Counted from the stretch's first letter, positions 52,243-61,951 are shown. The stretch: DNA of 64,000 nt from Prevotella sp. Rep29 (GCF_019551475.1 NZ_CP047159.1:2046001-2110000), one strand, 5' to 3'. Translations and numbers: made by a program. The notes: a model not told the origin generated them from the sequence alone.

Positions 52243-52250
52243 CAAAATTA
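52243..52250 (-). promoter_or_regulatory. -7 box of the surE promoter
   Basis: TAATTTTG on the minus strand, 18 bases before the start. Confidence 0.5.
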
Positions 52251-52293
52251 CGAAAAAAGGTTTAGATATCACAAGTTTTTCATCTAAAATATG

Positions 52294-52301
52294 TATCTTT
52301 G
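52294..52301 (+). promoter_or_regulatory. -7 box of the parA operon promoter
   Basis: TATCTTTG; gives a leader of roughly 160 bases before parA. No short gene seen in that leader. Confidence 0.5.
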
Positions 52302-52467
52302 CAAAAGATAAGTTGCATCTCAGCGATTTCAAGCAACTCTTGATTGCGTTCGACTTGCATTATCTATGCAAAAGATTGTTTCCCGCGTCGTCTGCGTTTC
52401 AACGGACCGATGCGGATAAGTTTATTTGTAATAAGAAGCCGGAACTGCGGCAGACAGGAAAGAATAC

Positions 52468-53235
52468 ATGGGAAAAATCATAGCTTTAGCAAACCAGAAA
52501 GGTGGTGTCGGGAAAACCACGACAGCCATCAACTTAGCCGCATCGCTCGCCACATTGGAAAAAGCCGTATTGGTGGTCGATGCCGACCCGCAGGCCAATG
52601 CCTCCAGCGGTCTTGGCGTGGACATACAGGACATTGAAAGTTCGCTGTACGAATGCCTGATCAACCAGACAGACATCAAGGAAGCGATATACACTACAGA
52701 CATTGAAGGGCTTGACATCGTGCCCAGTCACATTGATTTGGTGGGTGCAGAAATAGAGATGCTGAATTTCGAACAACGGGAAAAAGTCATTTCAAACATG
52801 CTTGCCCCCGTGAAAGACGATTATGACTACATTTTAATTGACTGCTCTCCCTCGCTCGGACTGATTACCGTCAACTCATTGACGGCAGCCAACTCGGTCA
52901 TCATTCCCGTGCAATGTGAATACTTTGCACTTGAAGGTATCACCAAACTTCTGAATACCATCAAGATTATCAAGAGCAAACTGAATCCGAAGCTGGAAAT
53001 AGAAGGTTTCCTCTTAACGATGTACGACAGCCGTCTGAGGTTGGCAAACCAGATATACGACGAAGTAAAAAGACACTTCCAGGAACTGGTGTTCAACACT
53101 GTGATTCAACGCAACGTGAAACTGAGTGAGAGCCCGAGTCACGGACTGCCGGCAATTCTCTACGACGCTGACTCAACAGGTGCTAAGAACTATTTGCGGC
53201 TGGCAAACGAAATTATTCAAAAGAACCAATCATAG
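52468..53235 (+). CDS. parA: Chromosome partitioning ATPase ParA (Soj)
   Basis: A 255-residue Walker-type ATPase. Deviant Walker A KGGVGKTTTAINLAA at about 10-24, switch region DADPQANAS and the IDCSPSLG motif. Drives separation of parS-ParB complexes. First of a five-gene run parA-parB-DUF5683-mltD-rel, a conserved Bacteroidota order. Confidence 0.95.
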   Translation: MGKIIALANQKGGVGKTTTAINLAASLATLEKAVLVVDADPQANASSGLGVDIQDIESSLYECLINQTDIKEAIYTTDIEGLDIVPSHIDLVGAEIEMLNFEQREKVISNMLAPVKDDYDYILIDCSPSLGLITVNSLTAANSVIIPVQCEYFALEGITKLLNTIKIIKSKLNPKLEIEGFLLTMYDSRLRLANQIYDEVKRHFQELVFNTVIQRNVKLSESPSHGLPAILYDADSTGAKNYLRLANEIIQKNQS

Positions 53236-53265
53236 GGGCAAACGCTCCACGTAATGTTAACGATT

Positions 53266-54162
53266 ATGGCAAAGAAAAAATATCCCGCACTGGGACGCGG
53301 GCTTGACGCATTGATATCTACTGACGATGTTCGGACGCAGGGCAGTTCGACCATCAGCGAGGTTGCAATCAGCCAGATTGAACCGAACCCGAACCAGCCG
53401 CGACGCGAGTTTGACGAAGAAGCACTCAAAGAGCTTGCCAACAGCATCAAGGAACTGGGCATCGTCTCGCCCATCACCTTGCGCCAGGTAGCTGACAAGC
53501 GGTTTCAGATTATTGCAGGAGAACGGCGTTGGCGGGCGTCCCAACTGGCTGGTCTGAAGGCTATGCCGGCTTACATCCGCACCATCAAGGACGAGAATGT
53601 CATGGAAATGGCACTCGTGGAAAACATACAGCGCGAAGACCTGAACGCCATCGAGATTGCATTGGCTTACGCTCACCTCATGGAACACGAAGGCATGACT
53701 CAGGAAAAAGTGTCGGAGCGCGTCGGAAAAAGTCGCGTGGCAGTAGCCAACTACCTGCGACTGCTGAAACTTCCCGCACAAGTGCAGATGGCACTGCAGA
53801 AGCGTGAAATCGACATGGGGCACGCACGGGCACTCCTCTCGCTGGAAAGTCCTTCGCAACAACTCAAACTGTTCCGCGAGATTCAGAAAAACGGATATTC
53901 CGTCCGTCAAGTTGAAGATACGGTCAGGAGAATAAAAGACGGGGAGTTGGGCACTGGTGAAAAAAGCATCGGCAAGTCGCGATACCGTCAGTCTAAGGAG
54001 TTCGACATTTTGAAAAAAAGGTTGTCCTCATTCTTAAAGACCAAAGTCACGATGACAGTCTCACCCGACGGGAAGGGAAAAATCAGCATCCCGTTCAAGA
54101 ATGAAGACGAACTGGAATATATTATGAACGTGTTCGACAAATTGAAAGAAAACAACTTGTGA
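53266..54162 (+). CDS. parB: Chromosome partitioning protein ParB (Spo0J)
   Basis: Started at the second ATG, 53266 (298 residues, MAKKKYPALGRGLDAL), the normal family start; ATG 53254 would add four residues. CTP-binding box GERRWRAS (about 85-92), ENIQREDLNAIEIA and the helix-turn-helix SQEKVSERVGKSR-like region (about 140-165). Nucleates on parS. I could not see a parS site in this window. Confidence 0.93.
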   Translation: MAKKKYPALGRGLDALISTDDVRTQGSSTISEVAISQIEPNPNQPRREFDEEALKELANSIKELGIVSPITLRQVADKRFQIIAGERRWRASQLAGLKAMPAYIRTIKDENVMEMALVENIQREDLNAIEIALAYAHLMEHEGMTQEKVSERVGKSRVAVANYLRLLKLPAQVQMALQKREIDMGHARALLSLESPSQQLKLFREIQKNGYSVRQVEDTVRRIKDGELGTGEKSIGKSRYRQSKEFDILKKRLSSFLKTKVTMTVSPDGKGKISIPFKNEDELEYIMNVFDKLKENNL

Positions 54163-54887
54163 GAATACCTCTACGACATATTGCATACATTGGACTGGCA
54201 ATCGTGCTCCTGCTCTCTGCCACGACGGTGAAGGCACAACGCATAAAAGTCAAGCGCGATTCGATTCAAACTGAAGATGCGGTTCGCCCTGAACGGGAGA
54301 TGTCGCTCACTGGAGACACGATACTCGTGACGGCAGACACGCTGGCTGTCAAGCAAAAAAAGGCGAAGCGTGATTGGGAGACATGGCGTCCGAGTGCAAA
54401 GCGCGCACTTTGGCTCTCCATCATCCTCCCCGGAGCCGGACAGATTTACAACCGTAAATACTGGAAACTGCCTATCGTCTATGGCGGATTCGTAGGCTGC
54501 GCATACGCCATCCGCTGGAACAACATGATGTATAAAGACTATTCGCAAGCATATATCGACATCATGGACGACGACCCGACAACGCAGAGCTACAACCAGT
54601 TCCTGCATTTGGGGAATAAGATTACACCCGAAAACGAGGACCGCTACAAGGAGCTGTTCAAAAAGCGTAAGGACTATTACAGGCGTTACCGCGACCTGAG
54701 CTTCTTCATCCTCATCGGTGTCTATGCACTATCTGTTGTTGACGCCTATGTGGACGCATCGTTGTCGGAGTTCGACATTTCAAAAGACTTGAGCATGAGC
54801 ATCTCGCCGACAATCATCAACAACCAAGCGGAGCGCAATCCGTTTAAGGGAGCGGCACTCGGACTGCAATGCTCCATCAATTTTTAA
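54159..54887 (+). CDS. DUF5683 domain membrane protein
   Basis: GTG start at 54159 overlapping the parB stop, 242 residues. The N-terminal hydrophobic stretch (about 7-27, then KAQ) can be a signal peptide. The core ALWLSIILPGAGQIYNRKYWKLPIVY (split for length) is the DUF5683 signature, with a further membrane segment (SFFILIGVYALSVVDAYVDA). Role unknown. Translationally coupled to parB. Confidence 0.85.
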   Translation: MRIPLRHIAYIGLAIVLLLSATTVKAQRIKVKRDSIQTEDAVRPEREMSLTGDTILVTADTLAVKQKKAKRDWETWRPSAKRALWLSIILPGAGQIYNRKYWKLPIVYGGFVGCAYAIRWNNMMYKDYSQAYIDIMDDDPTTQSYNQFLHLGNKITPENEDRYKELFKKRKDYYRRYRDLSFFILIGVYALSVVDAYVDASLSEFDISKDLSMSISPTIINNQAERNPFKGAALGLQCSINF

Positions 54888-54910
54888 CAAGGATAAACAA
54901 CAAACATAAT

Positions 54911-56314
54911 ATGAAAAGAAGAAACTTACTAATCATCGGACTGCTATTCGGAAGTACCTGTGCACTGCATGCGCAGTATAACAATGAAGAATATGAGATA
55001 ACCGTCACGACGGAAGAAGGAAAGAGTGAAATCATAGAACTCCCCGAAGGACTGACCAGCGAGATGGACAGCCTGCTCGATTTGTATCACACGAAAGCCT
55101 ATCTGGAACAGGACCCGTCGTGCCAGCAGAGCGATTACAATCCGGAATTCGACCGCGACACCTACATTGAGCGACTCAGAAAACTGCCGACCGTCATGGA
55201 AATGTCGCATAACAACGTCGTGCAGAAATTCATCGACCGCTACACTGGACGCATGCGCCGCCACGTCAGCCTCATGCTGGGACTATCCAATTTCTACATG
55301 CCCATCTTCGAACAGGCTCTGGAATCTTACGGGCTGCCGTTGGAACTGAAATACCTCCCCATCATTGAGTCGGCACTGAATCCGAAAGCAGTATCGAGAG
55401 TCGGAGCCACCGGACTTTGGCAGTTTATGCTCGCAACAGGCAAACGCTACGGCTTGCAGGTCAACTCTCTGGTTGATGAGCGGAAAGACCCTATTCGTTC
55501 CTCATACGCTGCTGCACAGTACCTGCGCGACCTCTTCAAAATCTTTGGCGACTGGAATCTCGTCATTGCCGCTTACAACTGCGGACCGGAAAACATCAAC
55601 CGTGCCATCCGGCGAGCTGGAGGAGAAAAGGACTACTGGAAGATTTATCCGTACCTTCCGGCAGAGACACGCGGATACGTGCCGGCATTCATTGCAGCCA
55701 ACTATATCATGAACTACTATTGTGAGCATAACATCTGTCCGATGCTGACAGACATCTCACTGAAGACCGACACCATACAGGTTAACCGCGACGTGCACCT
55801 CCAACAAATCGCTGCCGTATGCAATACAGACCTCAACATGCTGCGTGAGCTGAATCCACAGTATCGCCGCGACATCGTCAACGGAGGGACTGAGCCTTCG
55901 ACGATACGACTGCCGCTGGCTGTCATCAACAAGTTCATCGACAACGAAGACTCCATCTACAACTACAACTCGACCAGCCTGTTGGCAAAACGCACTGAGG
56001 TAGAAGTGACAGAAACGGCATCGTCATACAGCAACCGCTCTTCTTACAGCCGTCCGTCCAACAGCTACAGTTCACATTACGGGCGGGGAAGCAAAAAGAG
56101 TTATTCAAGTTCGAAAAGAGGATACAACAACTATGGCGGCAAGGGCAAAGGCAAACGCGGGAAAAATCAAAGCAGCCGAAACGTGACCGTCAAGAAAGGC
56201 GAAACATTGTCGCAGATTGCCGCGAAAAACGGTACCACCGTCAAAAATCTGCAAAAGCTTAACGGCATCAAAGGTTCGAACATACGGGCTGGAAAGAAAA
56301 TCCGTGTGAAATAG
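54911..56314 (+). CDS. mltD: Membrane-bound lytic murein transglycosylase D-like
   Basis: The ATG at 54911 opens a signal peptide (about 1-22, ending HAQ); 467 residues. SLT domain with catalytic glutamate in LPIIESALNPKAVSRVGA (Glu near 153) and GLWQFMLATGKRYGL. One degenerate LysM near 290-330 and a clear C-terminal LysM (VKKGETLSQIAAKNGTTVKN, about 422-441). A Ser/Tyr-rich linker separates them (385-415). Cleaves the glycan backbone of peptidoglycan. Confidence 0.93.
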   Translation: MKRRNLLIIGLLFGSTCALHAQYNNEEYEITVTTEEGKSEIIELPEGLTSEMDSLLDLYHTKAYLEQDPSCQQSDYNPEFDRDTYIERLRKLPTVMEMSHNNVVQKFIDRYTGRMRRHVSLMLGLSNFYMPIFEQALESYGLPLELKYLPIIESALNPKAVSRVGATGLWQFMLATGKRYGLQVNSLVDERKDPIRSSYAAAQYLRDLFKIFGDWNLVIAAYNCGPENINRAIRRAGGEKDYWKIYPYLPAETRGYVPAFIAANYIMNYYCEHNICPMLTDISLKTDTIQVNRDVHLQQIAAVCNTDLNMLRELNPQYRRDIVNGGTEPSTIRLPLAVINKFIDNEDSIYNYNSTSLLAKRTEVEVTETASSYSNRSSYSRPSNSYSSHYGRGSKKSYSSSKRGYNNYGGKGKGKRGKNQSSRNVTVKKGETLSQIAAKNGTTVKNLQKLNGIKGSNIRAGKKIRVK

Positions 56315-56367
56315 AATTACTAAACCAATCAGGACTAGGCTTCTTAGGCGTACATTATATATAATAT

Positions 56368-58638
56368 ATGGACGAGACGAAACGACAGAACATCGAACAA
56401 GAGGGCATCGCAGCTGAGGAGAAAATGGTGAACGATGCGTTCCAGGCGCTCATCGACAGTTATCTCGCATCGCGGCATCGCAAGAAAGTGGACATCATCA
56501 CCAAAGCCTTCAACTTCGCACGACAAGCCCACAAAGGCGTGCGGCGATTGTCGGGGGAGCCTTATATCATGCACCCGCTCGCCGTGGCACAGATTGCCTC
56601 TAAGGAAATGGGGCTCGGCTCAACGAGCATCTGCTCGGCACTGCTCCACGATGTGGTCGAAGACACCGACTATACCATTGAGGACATTGAGAACATCTTC
56701 GGAAAGAAAATTGCGCAAATCGTTGACGGACTGACCAAAATCTCCGGCGGCATCTTTGGCGAACAGGCTTCGGCACAGGCAGAAAACTTCAAGAAACTGC
56801 TGCTCACCATGAGCGAAGACATCCGTGTCATCCTCATCAAGATATGCGACCGCCTGCACAACATGCGCACACTGCAGTCGCAACCTAAGAACAAGCAATA
56901 CAAAATAGCCGGCGAGACGCTTTATATCTATGCACCGCTTGCCAACCGACTCGGACTCAACAAGATAAAAAGCGAGTTGGAAGACCTCAGCTTCAAATAC
57001 GAACACCCGGAGGAATACAACTCTATCAAGAAAAAGCTGGCACTCACGCAGGAGTCGCGCGACGAACTCTTCGAGAAGTTCACGGTACCCATCCGTGAGA
57101 CACTCGACAGCATGGGGTTCAAATACGAGCTGAAAGCACGCGTCAAAGCCCCCTACTCCATCTGGGCAAAGATGCAAAACAAGCACGTCACCTTCGAAGA
57201 GATTTACGACATCCTTGCCGTGCGCATCATTTTCACGCCGAAAGACCCGAACAACGAAATCAGAGACTGCTTCAACATCTACGTGGCACTCAGCCAGATA
57301 TACAAATCCCACCCCGACCGACTCAGAGACTGGACCAGCCATCCGAAAGCCAACGGCTATCAGGCACTCCACGTCACACTGATGTCCAAGCAGGGAAGGT
57401 GGATTGAGGTGCAGATACGCTCCGAGCGGATGGACGACATCGCCGAGCAGGGATTTGCCGCACATTGGAAATATAAGGACGGAAACAGTGAGATACAAGA
57501 GGACGAGAGCGAACTGAACGATTGGCTCAGCACCATCAAAGAAATTCTTGACGACCCGCAACCGGACGCCATGGACTTCCTGGACGCCATCAAACTCAAC
57601 CTCTTCGCATCAGAAATCTTCGTCTTCACGCCGAAAGGAGAAATCAAGACCCTGCCCGCCGGATGCACCTGTCTCGACTTTGCTTTCCAGATACACACCT
57701 TCCTCGGCAGCCACTGCATCGGGGCAAAGGTCAACCACAAGCTCGTGCCGCTCAGTCATAAGCTCAAGAGTGGCGACCAGGTGGAAATTCTCACATCGGC
57801 ATCGCAACACGTACAGCCGTCATGGATCAACTTCGCATCCACCGCCAAAGCCAAGTCGAAAATACAATCCATCCTCCGAAGGGATGCCCGGGAGGCACAG
57901 AAGAACGGCGAGGAAATCCTCCGCACGTTCCTGCAACAGAACAATCTGGAAATCACCACATCCGCACTCGACAAGCTCTGCGAGTTGCACGGCAAGCCGA
58001 AACACGAAGACCTCTATTTCGCCATCGGCAAAAAGAGCATCATACTGGGCAACAAAGACCTTGACGAGCTCTTTAACAAGAAAGCCACGTCGTGGCGGCG
58101 ATACGTGCCCTTCCTCACCTCCGACAAGAAAAAGGAAAAAGAGCAGCGACACGCACCCGAACATATTGTCGTTTCAAAAGACCTGAACCGGAAAATGCCC
58201 ATATTCATCACCGAAGAGAATATCAGTCAATACATTTTCCCACAATGCTGCCACCCGATACCCGATGACGACATCCTCGGATATATCAACAACCACAAGC
58301 ATATCGAGATTCACAAACGCGCCTGCCCCGTCGCTGCCAAACTGAAGTCAAGCTACGGCAACCGCATACTTGATGCGCAATGGCAGATGCACCACCAGCT
58401 GCTCTTCGACGCCACCATCCAGATTCGGGGCATCGACCGCATGGGTATGTTGCACGACTTGGCAGACGTCATCTCCGGGCAGTTGAACGTCAACATGCGC
58501 AAAATCACCATCTCGTCCAACGACGGCATCTTCGACGGCATCATCGAACTCAGGGTGTACGACCGCAAGGATGTACAGGTGATTATGGATAAACTCAAGA
58601 AGATAAAGGATTTGAAAGAGATTCAACACATCGTGTAA
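56368..58638 (+). CDS. Bifunctional (p)ppGpp synthetase/hydrolase Rel
   Basis: A 756-residue Rel/SpoT. The hydrolase HD site LLHDVVEDTDYTIED lies near 93-107, the synthetase region contains YQALHVTLMS and EVQIRSERMDDIAEQG, TGS domain near 415-475 (GEIKTLPAGCTCLDFAFQIH) and an ACT domain at the end (about 690-756). Both active-site motifs are complete, so both making and breaking ppGpp is expected. Terminal gene of the parA run. Confidence 0.94.
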   Translation: MDETKRQNIEQEGIAAEEKMVNDAFQALIDSYLASRHRKKVDIITKAFNFARQAHKGVRRLSGEPYIMHPLAVAQIASKEMGLGSTSICSALLHDVVEDTDYTIEDIENIFGKKIAQIVDGLTKISGGIFGEQASAQAENFKKLLLTMSEDIRVILIKICDRLHNMRTLQSQPKNKQYKIAGETLYIYAPLANRLGLNKIKSELEDLSFKYEHPEEYNSIKKKLALTQESRDELFEKFTVPIRETLDSMGFKYELKARVKAPYSIWAKMQNKHVTFEEIYDILAVRIIFTPKDPNNEIRDCFNIYVALSQIYKSHPDRLRDWTSHPKANGYQALHVTLMSKQGRWIEVQIRSERMDDIAEQGFAAHWKYKDGNSEIQEDESELNDWLSTIKEILDDPQPDAMDFLDAIKLNLFASEIFVFTPKGEIKTLPAGCTCLDFAFQIHTFLGSHCIGAKVNHKLVPLSHKLKSGDQVEILTSASQHVQPSWINFASTAKAKSKIQSILRRDAREAQKNGEEILRTFLQQNNLEITTSALDKLCELHGKPKHEDLYFAIGKKSIILGNKDLDELFNKKATSWRRYVPFLTSDKKKEKEQRHAPEHIVVSKDLNRKMPIFITEENISQYIFPQCCHPIPDDDILGYINNHKHIEIHKRACPVAAKLKSSYGNRILDAQWQMHHQLLFDATIQIRGIDRMGMLHDLADVISGQLNVNMRKITISSNDGIFDGIIELRVYDRKDVQVIMDKLKKIKDLKEIQHIV

Positions 58639-58677
58639 GACGCATATTGAATCAGCGACGGAGAGCGACCGCCCCTC

Positions 58678-59025
58678 CTACACAATCATGTCCAACTGCT
58701 TTTTCAGACTCACCAGCTGGTCGCGCACCGAAATCAGGTTCTCCATGACCTTTGCACTCTTGTCCGCTCCGTCACGATTTGCATTCAGCACTTTCCGCGC
58801 AGCTGCCAATTTGAAGCCACGCACCTTCACCAGATTGTAAATCAACTTGATTTGCTCAATGTCCTTCTCCGTATATTGGCGCACGTTGTTGCCACCCGTC
58901 TTCGGCTTCAGGTGTGGAAACTCCGTCTCCCAATAGCGCAAAAGACTTTCTTTCACGCCGAACATTTCCGCAACTTCTTTGATGGAGTAGTACGTTTTCA
59001 GGTTTTGGTCTTTCTTCAATGGCAT
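58678..59025 (-). CDS. MerR family transcriptional regulator
   Basis: A 115-residue protein with a MerR winged helix (YYSIKEVAEMFGVKESLLRY, about 12-31) and the following NNVRQYTEKDIEQIKLIY wing-dimerisation segment, ending in a coiled coil (NLISVRDQLVSLKKQLDMI). No effector domain. Found next to rel in Bacteroidales. Target unknown. Confidence 0.88.
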   Translation of the reverse strand: MPLKKDQNLKTYYSIKEVAEMFGVKESLLRYWETEFPHLKPKTGGNNVRQYTEKDIEQIKLIYNLVKVRGFKLAAARKVLNANRDGADKSAKVMENLISVRDQLVSLKKQLDMIV

Positions 59026-59109
59026 AATCGTCTATATCTTCTGCAAAGGCCATGCAAATCGAACGCAATCAAGACTTGCTTGAATTGCTGAGATGCAGCT
59101 TATTTTCTG

Positions 59110-59117
59110 CAAAGATA
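59110..59117 (-). promoter_or_regulatory. -7 box of the merR promoter
   Basis: TATCTTTG on the minus strand. About 85 bases before the start. Confidence 0.5.
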
Positions 59118-59237
59118 ATGTAAAATCTCCAAACAACCAACATTTTCCTGATTTTTCTCCCCTGCACAAAAAAGCTTCACCGTTTCACAACGATGAAGCA
59201 ACAGAAAAGTGATAATAAAATAAAAAGTAAAGTCGAG

Positions 59238-59272
59238 AAAGAACGGCACGTTTTGCGTGCCCGTTCTTTTTT
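59238..59272 (-). terminator. Terminator of the fimbrillin gene, usable in both directions
   Basis: Stem of about 10-12 pairs (AAAGAACGGCACG with CGTGCCCGTTCTTT, one extra C) and a 4-base T loop; A and T runs on both sides. It lies 6 bases past the fimbrillin stop. Confidence 0.85.
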
Positions 59273-59277
59273 CTTAC

Positions 59278-61062
59278 TTAATGGAACCACTCGTCACCAG
59301 CAACGTAGCCTTTATTACGGTGTCCACTCGTTTCATTGATATGCAATCCGTGTTTATTAAACTGCAGGTAATACGCTGGAGTTTGTTTCTTTTGATCAGT
59401 TGTTGCACCAGCATCTGCAGGTTGTACGTTTCGCGTCCAATAATATCCTGTTTGTACTCTTTGATAAGCAGGTTTATCCTCAATTTCAGAAATAGTCGTT
59501 CCATCATAAAATCCTAAAGCGGGAAGGAAGAAATAATCCTGTGTATTGGCAGGTTTTCCTGCATAATAATTAGGCGCAATATCTGTATTGAAATCGTTAT
59601 CGTGCTCTCTATCTATTCTAAAATCGTACCAGCCTGGTACATCCACGCCACCGATTGCCTTGCCATAATAAGCATGATTCTCACAGAAATAGGGACCGTC
59701 GCCATGATGGCTGGCATGACCGCACTTCGTTGTGCCACCTTCTCCATCCAGAATGACTGCTTTCCGTTTAATCCAAATACCTCCAGTTCTTGTCTTTTCT
59801 ACTAATTTTCTTTTCCAAACCAGATCACCATAGTCATCATACTCTTGTACATTTACATAACATTTAACCTTATACTCTGTCGTTTCATCCCAACGTACAT
59901 CACCATTCTTGAGATACCACCACACTTCATTTACATTCGGCATATATCTGCAAGACTGATAGGCTGTATCTGGTGCTGCCACATTTAGATTCTGGTTATA
60001 CACAGTATAGTCATAAGGCGATGCGGCATCCCATTTATACCAAACGGATTCGTAAACCAGTTCGTCCGAGAAGTTAGGATAGAGAGTTGGCTTGAGGTTA
60101 ACGAACTTATTCTCTTTGTACTCATACGAGCTATAAGTTTTGGTCACTTCCGCCTTGCGGTGATACTCATCGAAGAGATAGAACTTCAGCGACAACTTAT
60201 GCGTGCCCGGTGGAATGACCACGTAGATGCCTTTTTCCTTGTTGTTCGTCGCTTCGAGCGGGAAGCCGTATTCATACTCACCCGTACCCGTCTTGAAATA
60301 AATGGTCTGCGATTTCTTTCCATTATCTTCCGCTGTCTTACCTATGAGGCTGCCGTCTGAGAAATGGAAATCACCTGCAAGGTCGGTGCCGTCTGCCGTA
60401 ATCTCCAGCTTATCAATGGTCACGTTGTTGTCGATGCCTGCACCTTTCGTCGGATAGATAGCGAGGTAGGACGCCTTATGGTCAAGCACGAACTGATATG
60501 TTCCGTCCGACTGCTTATTGGCTGTAGCCATTCCACAGTCACCAGCCACACCGAAATGGTCCATGTCTTCTTCTTTTATCTGCTCCTGTTCTTTCGCAAT
60601 AGTTACATATACGTCCGTTTCTTTTGTACCATGGGCAGCATCGGTGCCTTCCGACACATTGTGCACTTGTCCGAGATAGAAAACCGGATAGCTTGCTGCA
60701 TCGAAAGAACCATGGATATCGAAATATCCGGCAGCCACCTTTTCTGTAGGCTCGTCCTTCTCTGTGTTCACTCTGACCGTATGGCTCTCATAGAACTTGT
60801 TGTCTGTGTTCTTCACCCAAATGCGGTCGTTCTTGGTCCAATAGAAGGGAAATTTGCTCCCGTTTCTCGCCGCAGAGGTGCGATTGGGTCCGAAAGGTGA
60901 GTTTTGCGGGGTTTCAGCCACCGATGAGAAGACCGTGACAGGTCCCGTATAGGGCACCTCCGGCTCAATTATATCTTCAGTGAGCAACTGCTCATCACTG
61001 CAACTAATGAGTGCGAACGATGCGGCTATCGCACACATTGCGAACAAAAACTTTGTCTTCAT
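59278..61062 (-). CDS. Fimbrillin-family surface lipoprotein
   Basis: The ATG at 61062 starts a lipoprotein signal (ALISCSDEQ, Cys near 21); 594 residues. Early mature blocks (FYWTKNDRIWVKN, near 72-84) and ASYLAIYPTKGAG recall the Bacteroidales fimbrillin-like family (FimA/Mfa-type or FimB), and the end (FLPALGFYDGTTIS, GYYWTRNVQ, YYLQFNKHGLHI) resembles the modules of surface proteins of Prevotella. It may be a stalk or tip pilin or an adhesin. 44 bases after the small gene; same operon. Confidence 0.78.
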   Translation of the reverse strand: MKTKFLFAMCAIAASFALISCSDEQLLTEDIIEPEVPYTGPVTVFSSVAETPQNSPFGPNRTSAARNGSKFPFYWTKNDRIWVKNTDNKFYESHTVRVNTEKDEPTEKVAAGYFDIHGSFDAASYPVFYLGQVHNVSEGTDAAHGTKETDVYVTIAKEQEQIKEEDMDHFGVAGDCGMATANKQSDGTYQFVLDHKASYLAIYPTKGAGIDNNVTIDKLEITADGTDLAGDFHFSDGSLIGKTAEDNGKKSQTIYFKTGTGEYEYGFPLEATNNKEKGIYVVIPPGTHKLSLKFYLFDEYHRKAEVTKTYSSYEYKENKFVNLKPTLYPNFSDELVYESVWYKWDAASPYDYTVYNQNLNVAAPDTAYQSCRYMPNVNEVWWYLKNGDVRWDETTEYKVKCYVNVQEYDDYGDLVWKRKLVEKTRTGGIWIKRKAVILDGEGGTTKCGHASHHGDGPYFCENHAYYGKAIGGVDVPGWYDFRIDREHDNDFNTDIAPNYYAGKPANTQDYFFLPALGFYDGTTISEIEDKPAYQRVQTGYYWTRNVQPADAGATTDQKKQTPAYYLQFNKHGLHINETSGHRNKGYVAGDEWFH

Positions 61063-61106
61063 AATTATCATTTGTTTCTTTTTATTACTTTTCTATGTTT
61101 TCTTAC

Positions 61107-61334
61107 TTAGCCATTAAAATTCCCAAATAATGCGTCTTGGTATTCAAAATGATTATCCTCGTCACTGAAAATGAAATTCTTTGAAGGACGATCACCTTCT
61201 TCCTCCGGACCGTCATCGTCCTCATCAGCGTCGTTATGGGTGGAAGGACCACCACTGGTGGACACCGAACAAATGAAAACACACTCTACGGGGATTACCA
61301 TAGATTCAGGCTTTACATACTCTTTTTTCTTCAT
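61107..61334 (-). CDS. 75-residue acidic protein upstream of the fimbrillin
   Basis: ATG 61334 gives KKKEYVKPESMVIPVECVF followed by ICSVSTSGGPS, an acidic run (DADEDDDGPEEEGD), and a FIFSDEDNHFEYQDALFG tail. The opening KKxYxxPExxxV with a Ser/Gly turn near residue 30 is a theme of small Bacteroidales proteins of unknown role that stand before cell-surface genes. No signal peptide is certain. Two cysteines are at about 19 and 23. Confidence 0.65.
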   Translation of the reverse strand: MKKKEYVKPESMVIPVECVFICSVSTSGGPSTHNDADEDDDGPEEEGDRPSKNFIFSDEDNHFEYQDALFGNFNG

Positions 61335-61509
61335 CACTTTATTGTTTAGATATCAATTCAATTACTACAAAAACTTGTTGCCAAGACAAATACATTACTC
61401 TCTTTCCGCTTCGGCTTATAGAATCTATTCGTTTTTACACCTTACTTATTATATAGACTCTACTTCCATTTTTCGCTGATACTCGAGGTATATCTCTTAG
61501 AATCGGGTG

Positions 61510-61517
61510 CAAAGTTA
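61510..61517 (-). promoter_or_regulatory. -7 box of the fimbrillin operon
   Basis: TAACTTTG on the minus strand; the leader to the small gene is about 170 bases and has no other visible gene. Confidence 0.5.
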
Positions 61518-61735
61518 AAACATTTTTTTAGTTTTACCCCCCCGAAACGTTAATAATACTAAATCATATGTTATTTTTTGTATTATTTGCGATTTTTCAT
61601 TACACTTTGTTGGTCTTTTTCTTGTTTTTCCTGAAAAACTTTTACTTATTTCAGAATCCCAAATTGCACAGAATTCCCCTGCTGATGAGCCGCAGGAACA
61701 AACCTATTCATCCGGCTGAGATGGTAAAACCAACC

Positions 61736-61951
61736 CTGTATAAACATACGAAAAAGGGCGTATAAATATACGGTTGAACTTTCGTTTTCCAAAAGTGCCA
61801 CTTTTGCATCCTGAAAGTGGCACTTTTGGCTCCTAAAAGTTCCCCTTTTGGAGTGCAAAAGTGGCACTTTTGGAAAGCCATTTCTAACATTCTGATAAAC
61901 AGCGAGTTAACAATGCACACCCAAAACAGTCACCCATGTATAAATATACAT
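61736..61951. repeat. Family A palindromic-array element, copy A4 (reverse orientation)
   Basis: Left end TGTATAAACATACG, then GGGCGTATAAATATAC, array with four 22-base units (for example AAAAGTTCCCCTTTTGG and GAAAGTGGCACTTTTGG) plus a terminal half unit, a variable 75 bases and right end TGTATAAATATACA. Between divergent fimbrillin and typA operons. Confidence 0.87.

Noticed and set aside
53240..53266. Possible parS site between parA and parB (CTCCACGT)
   Set aside because: Only a fragment of a palindrome; the expected symmetric 16-base site is not present.
61568..61765. 65-residue hydrophobic plus-strand open frame
   Set aside because: AT-rich and Phe/Leu biased by composition, runs into repeat A4, and has no ribosome site or neighbour in frame.
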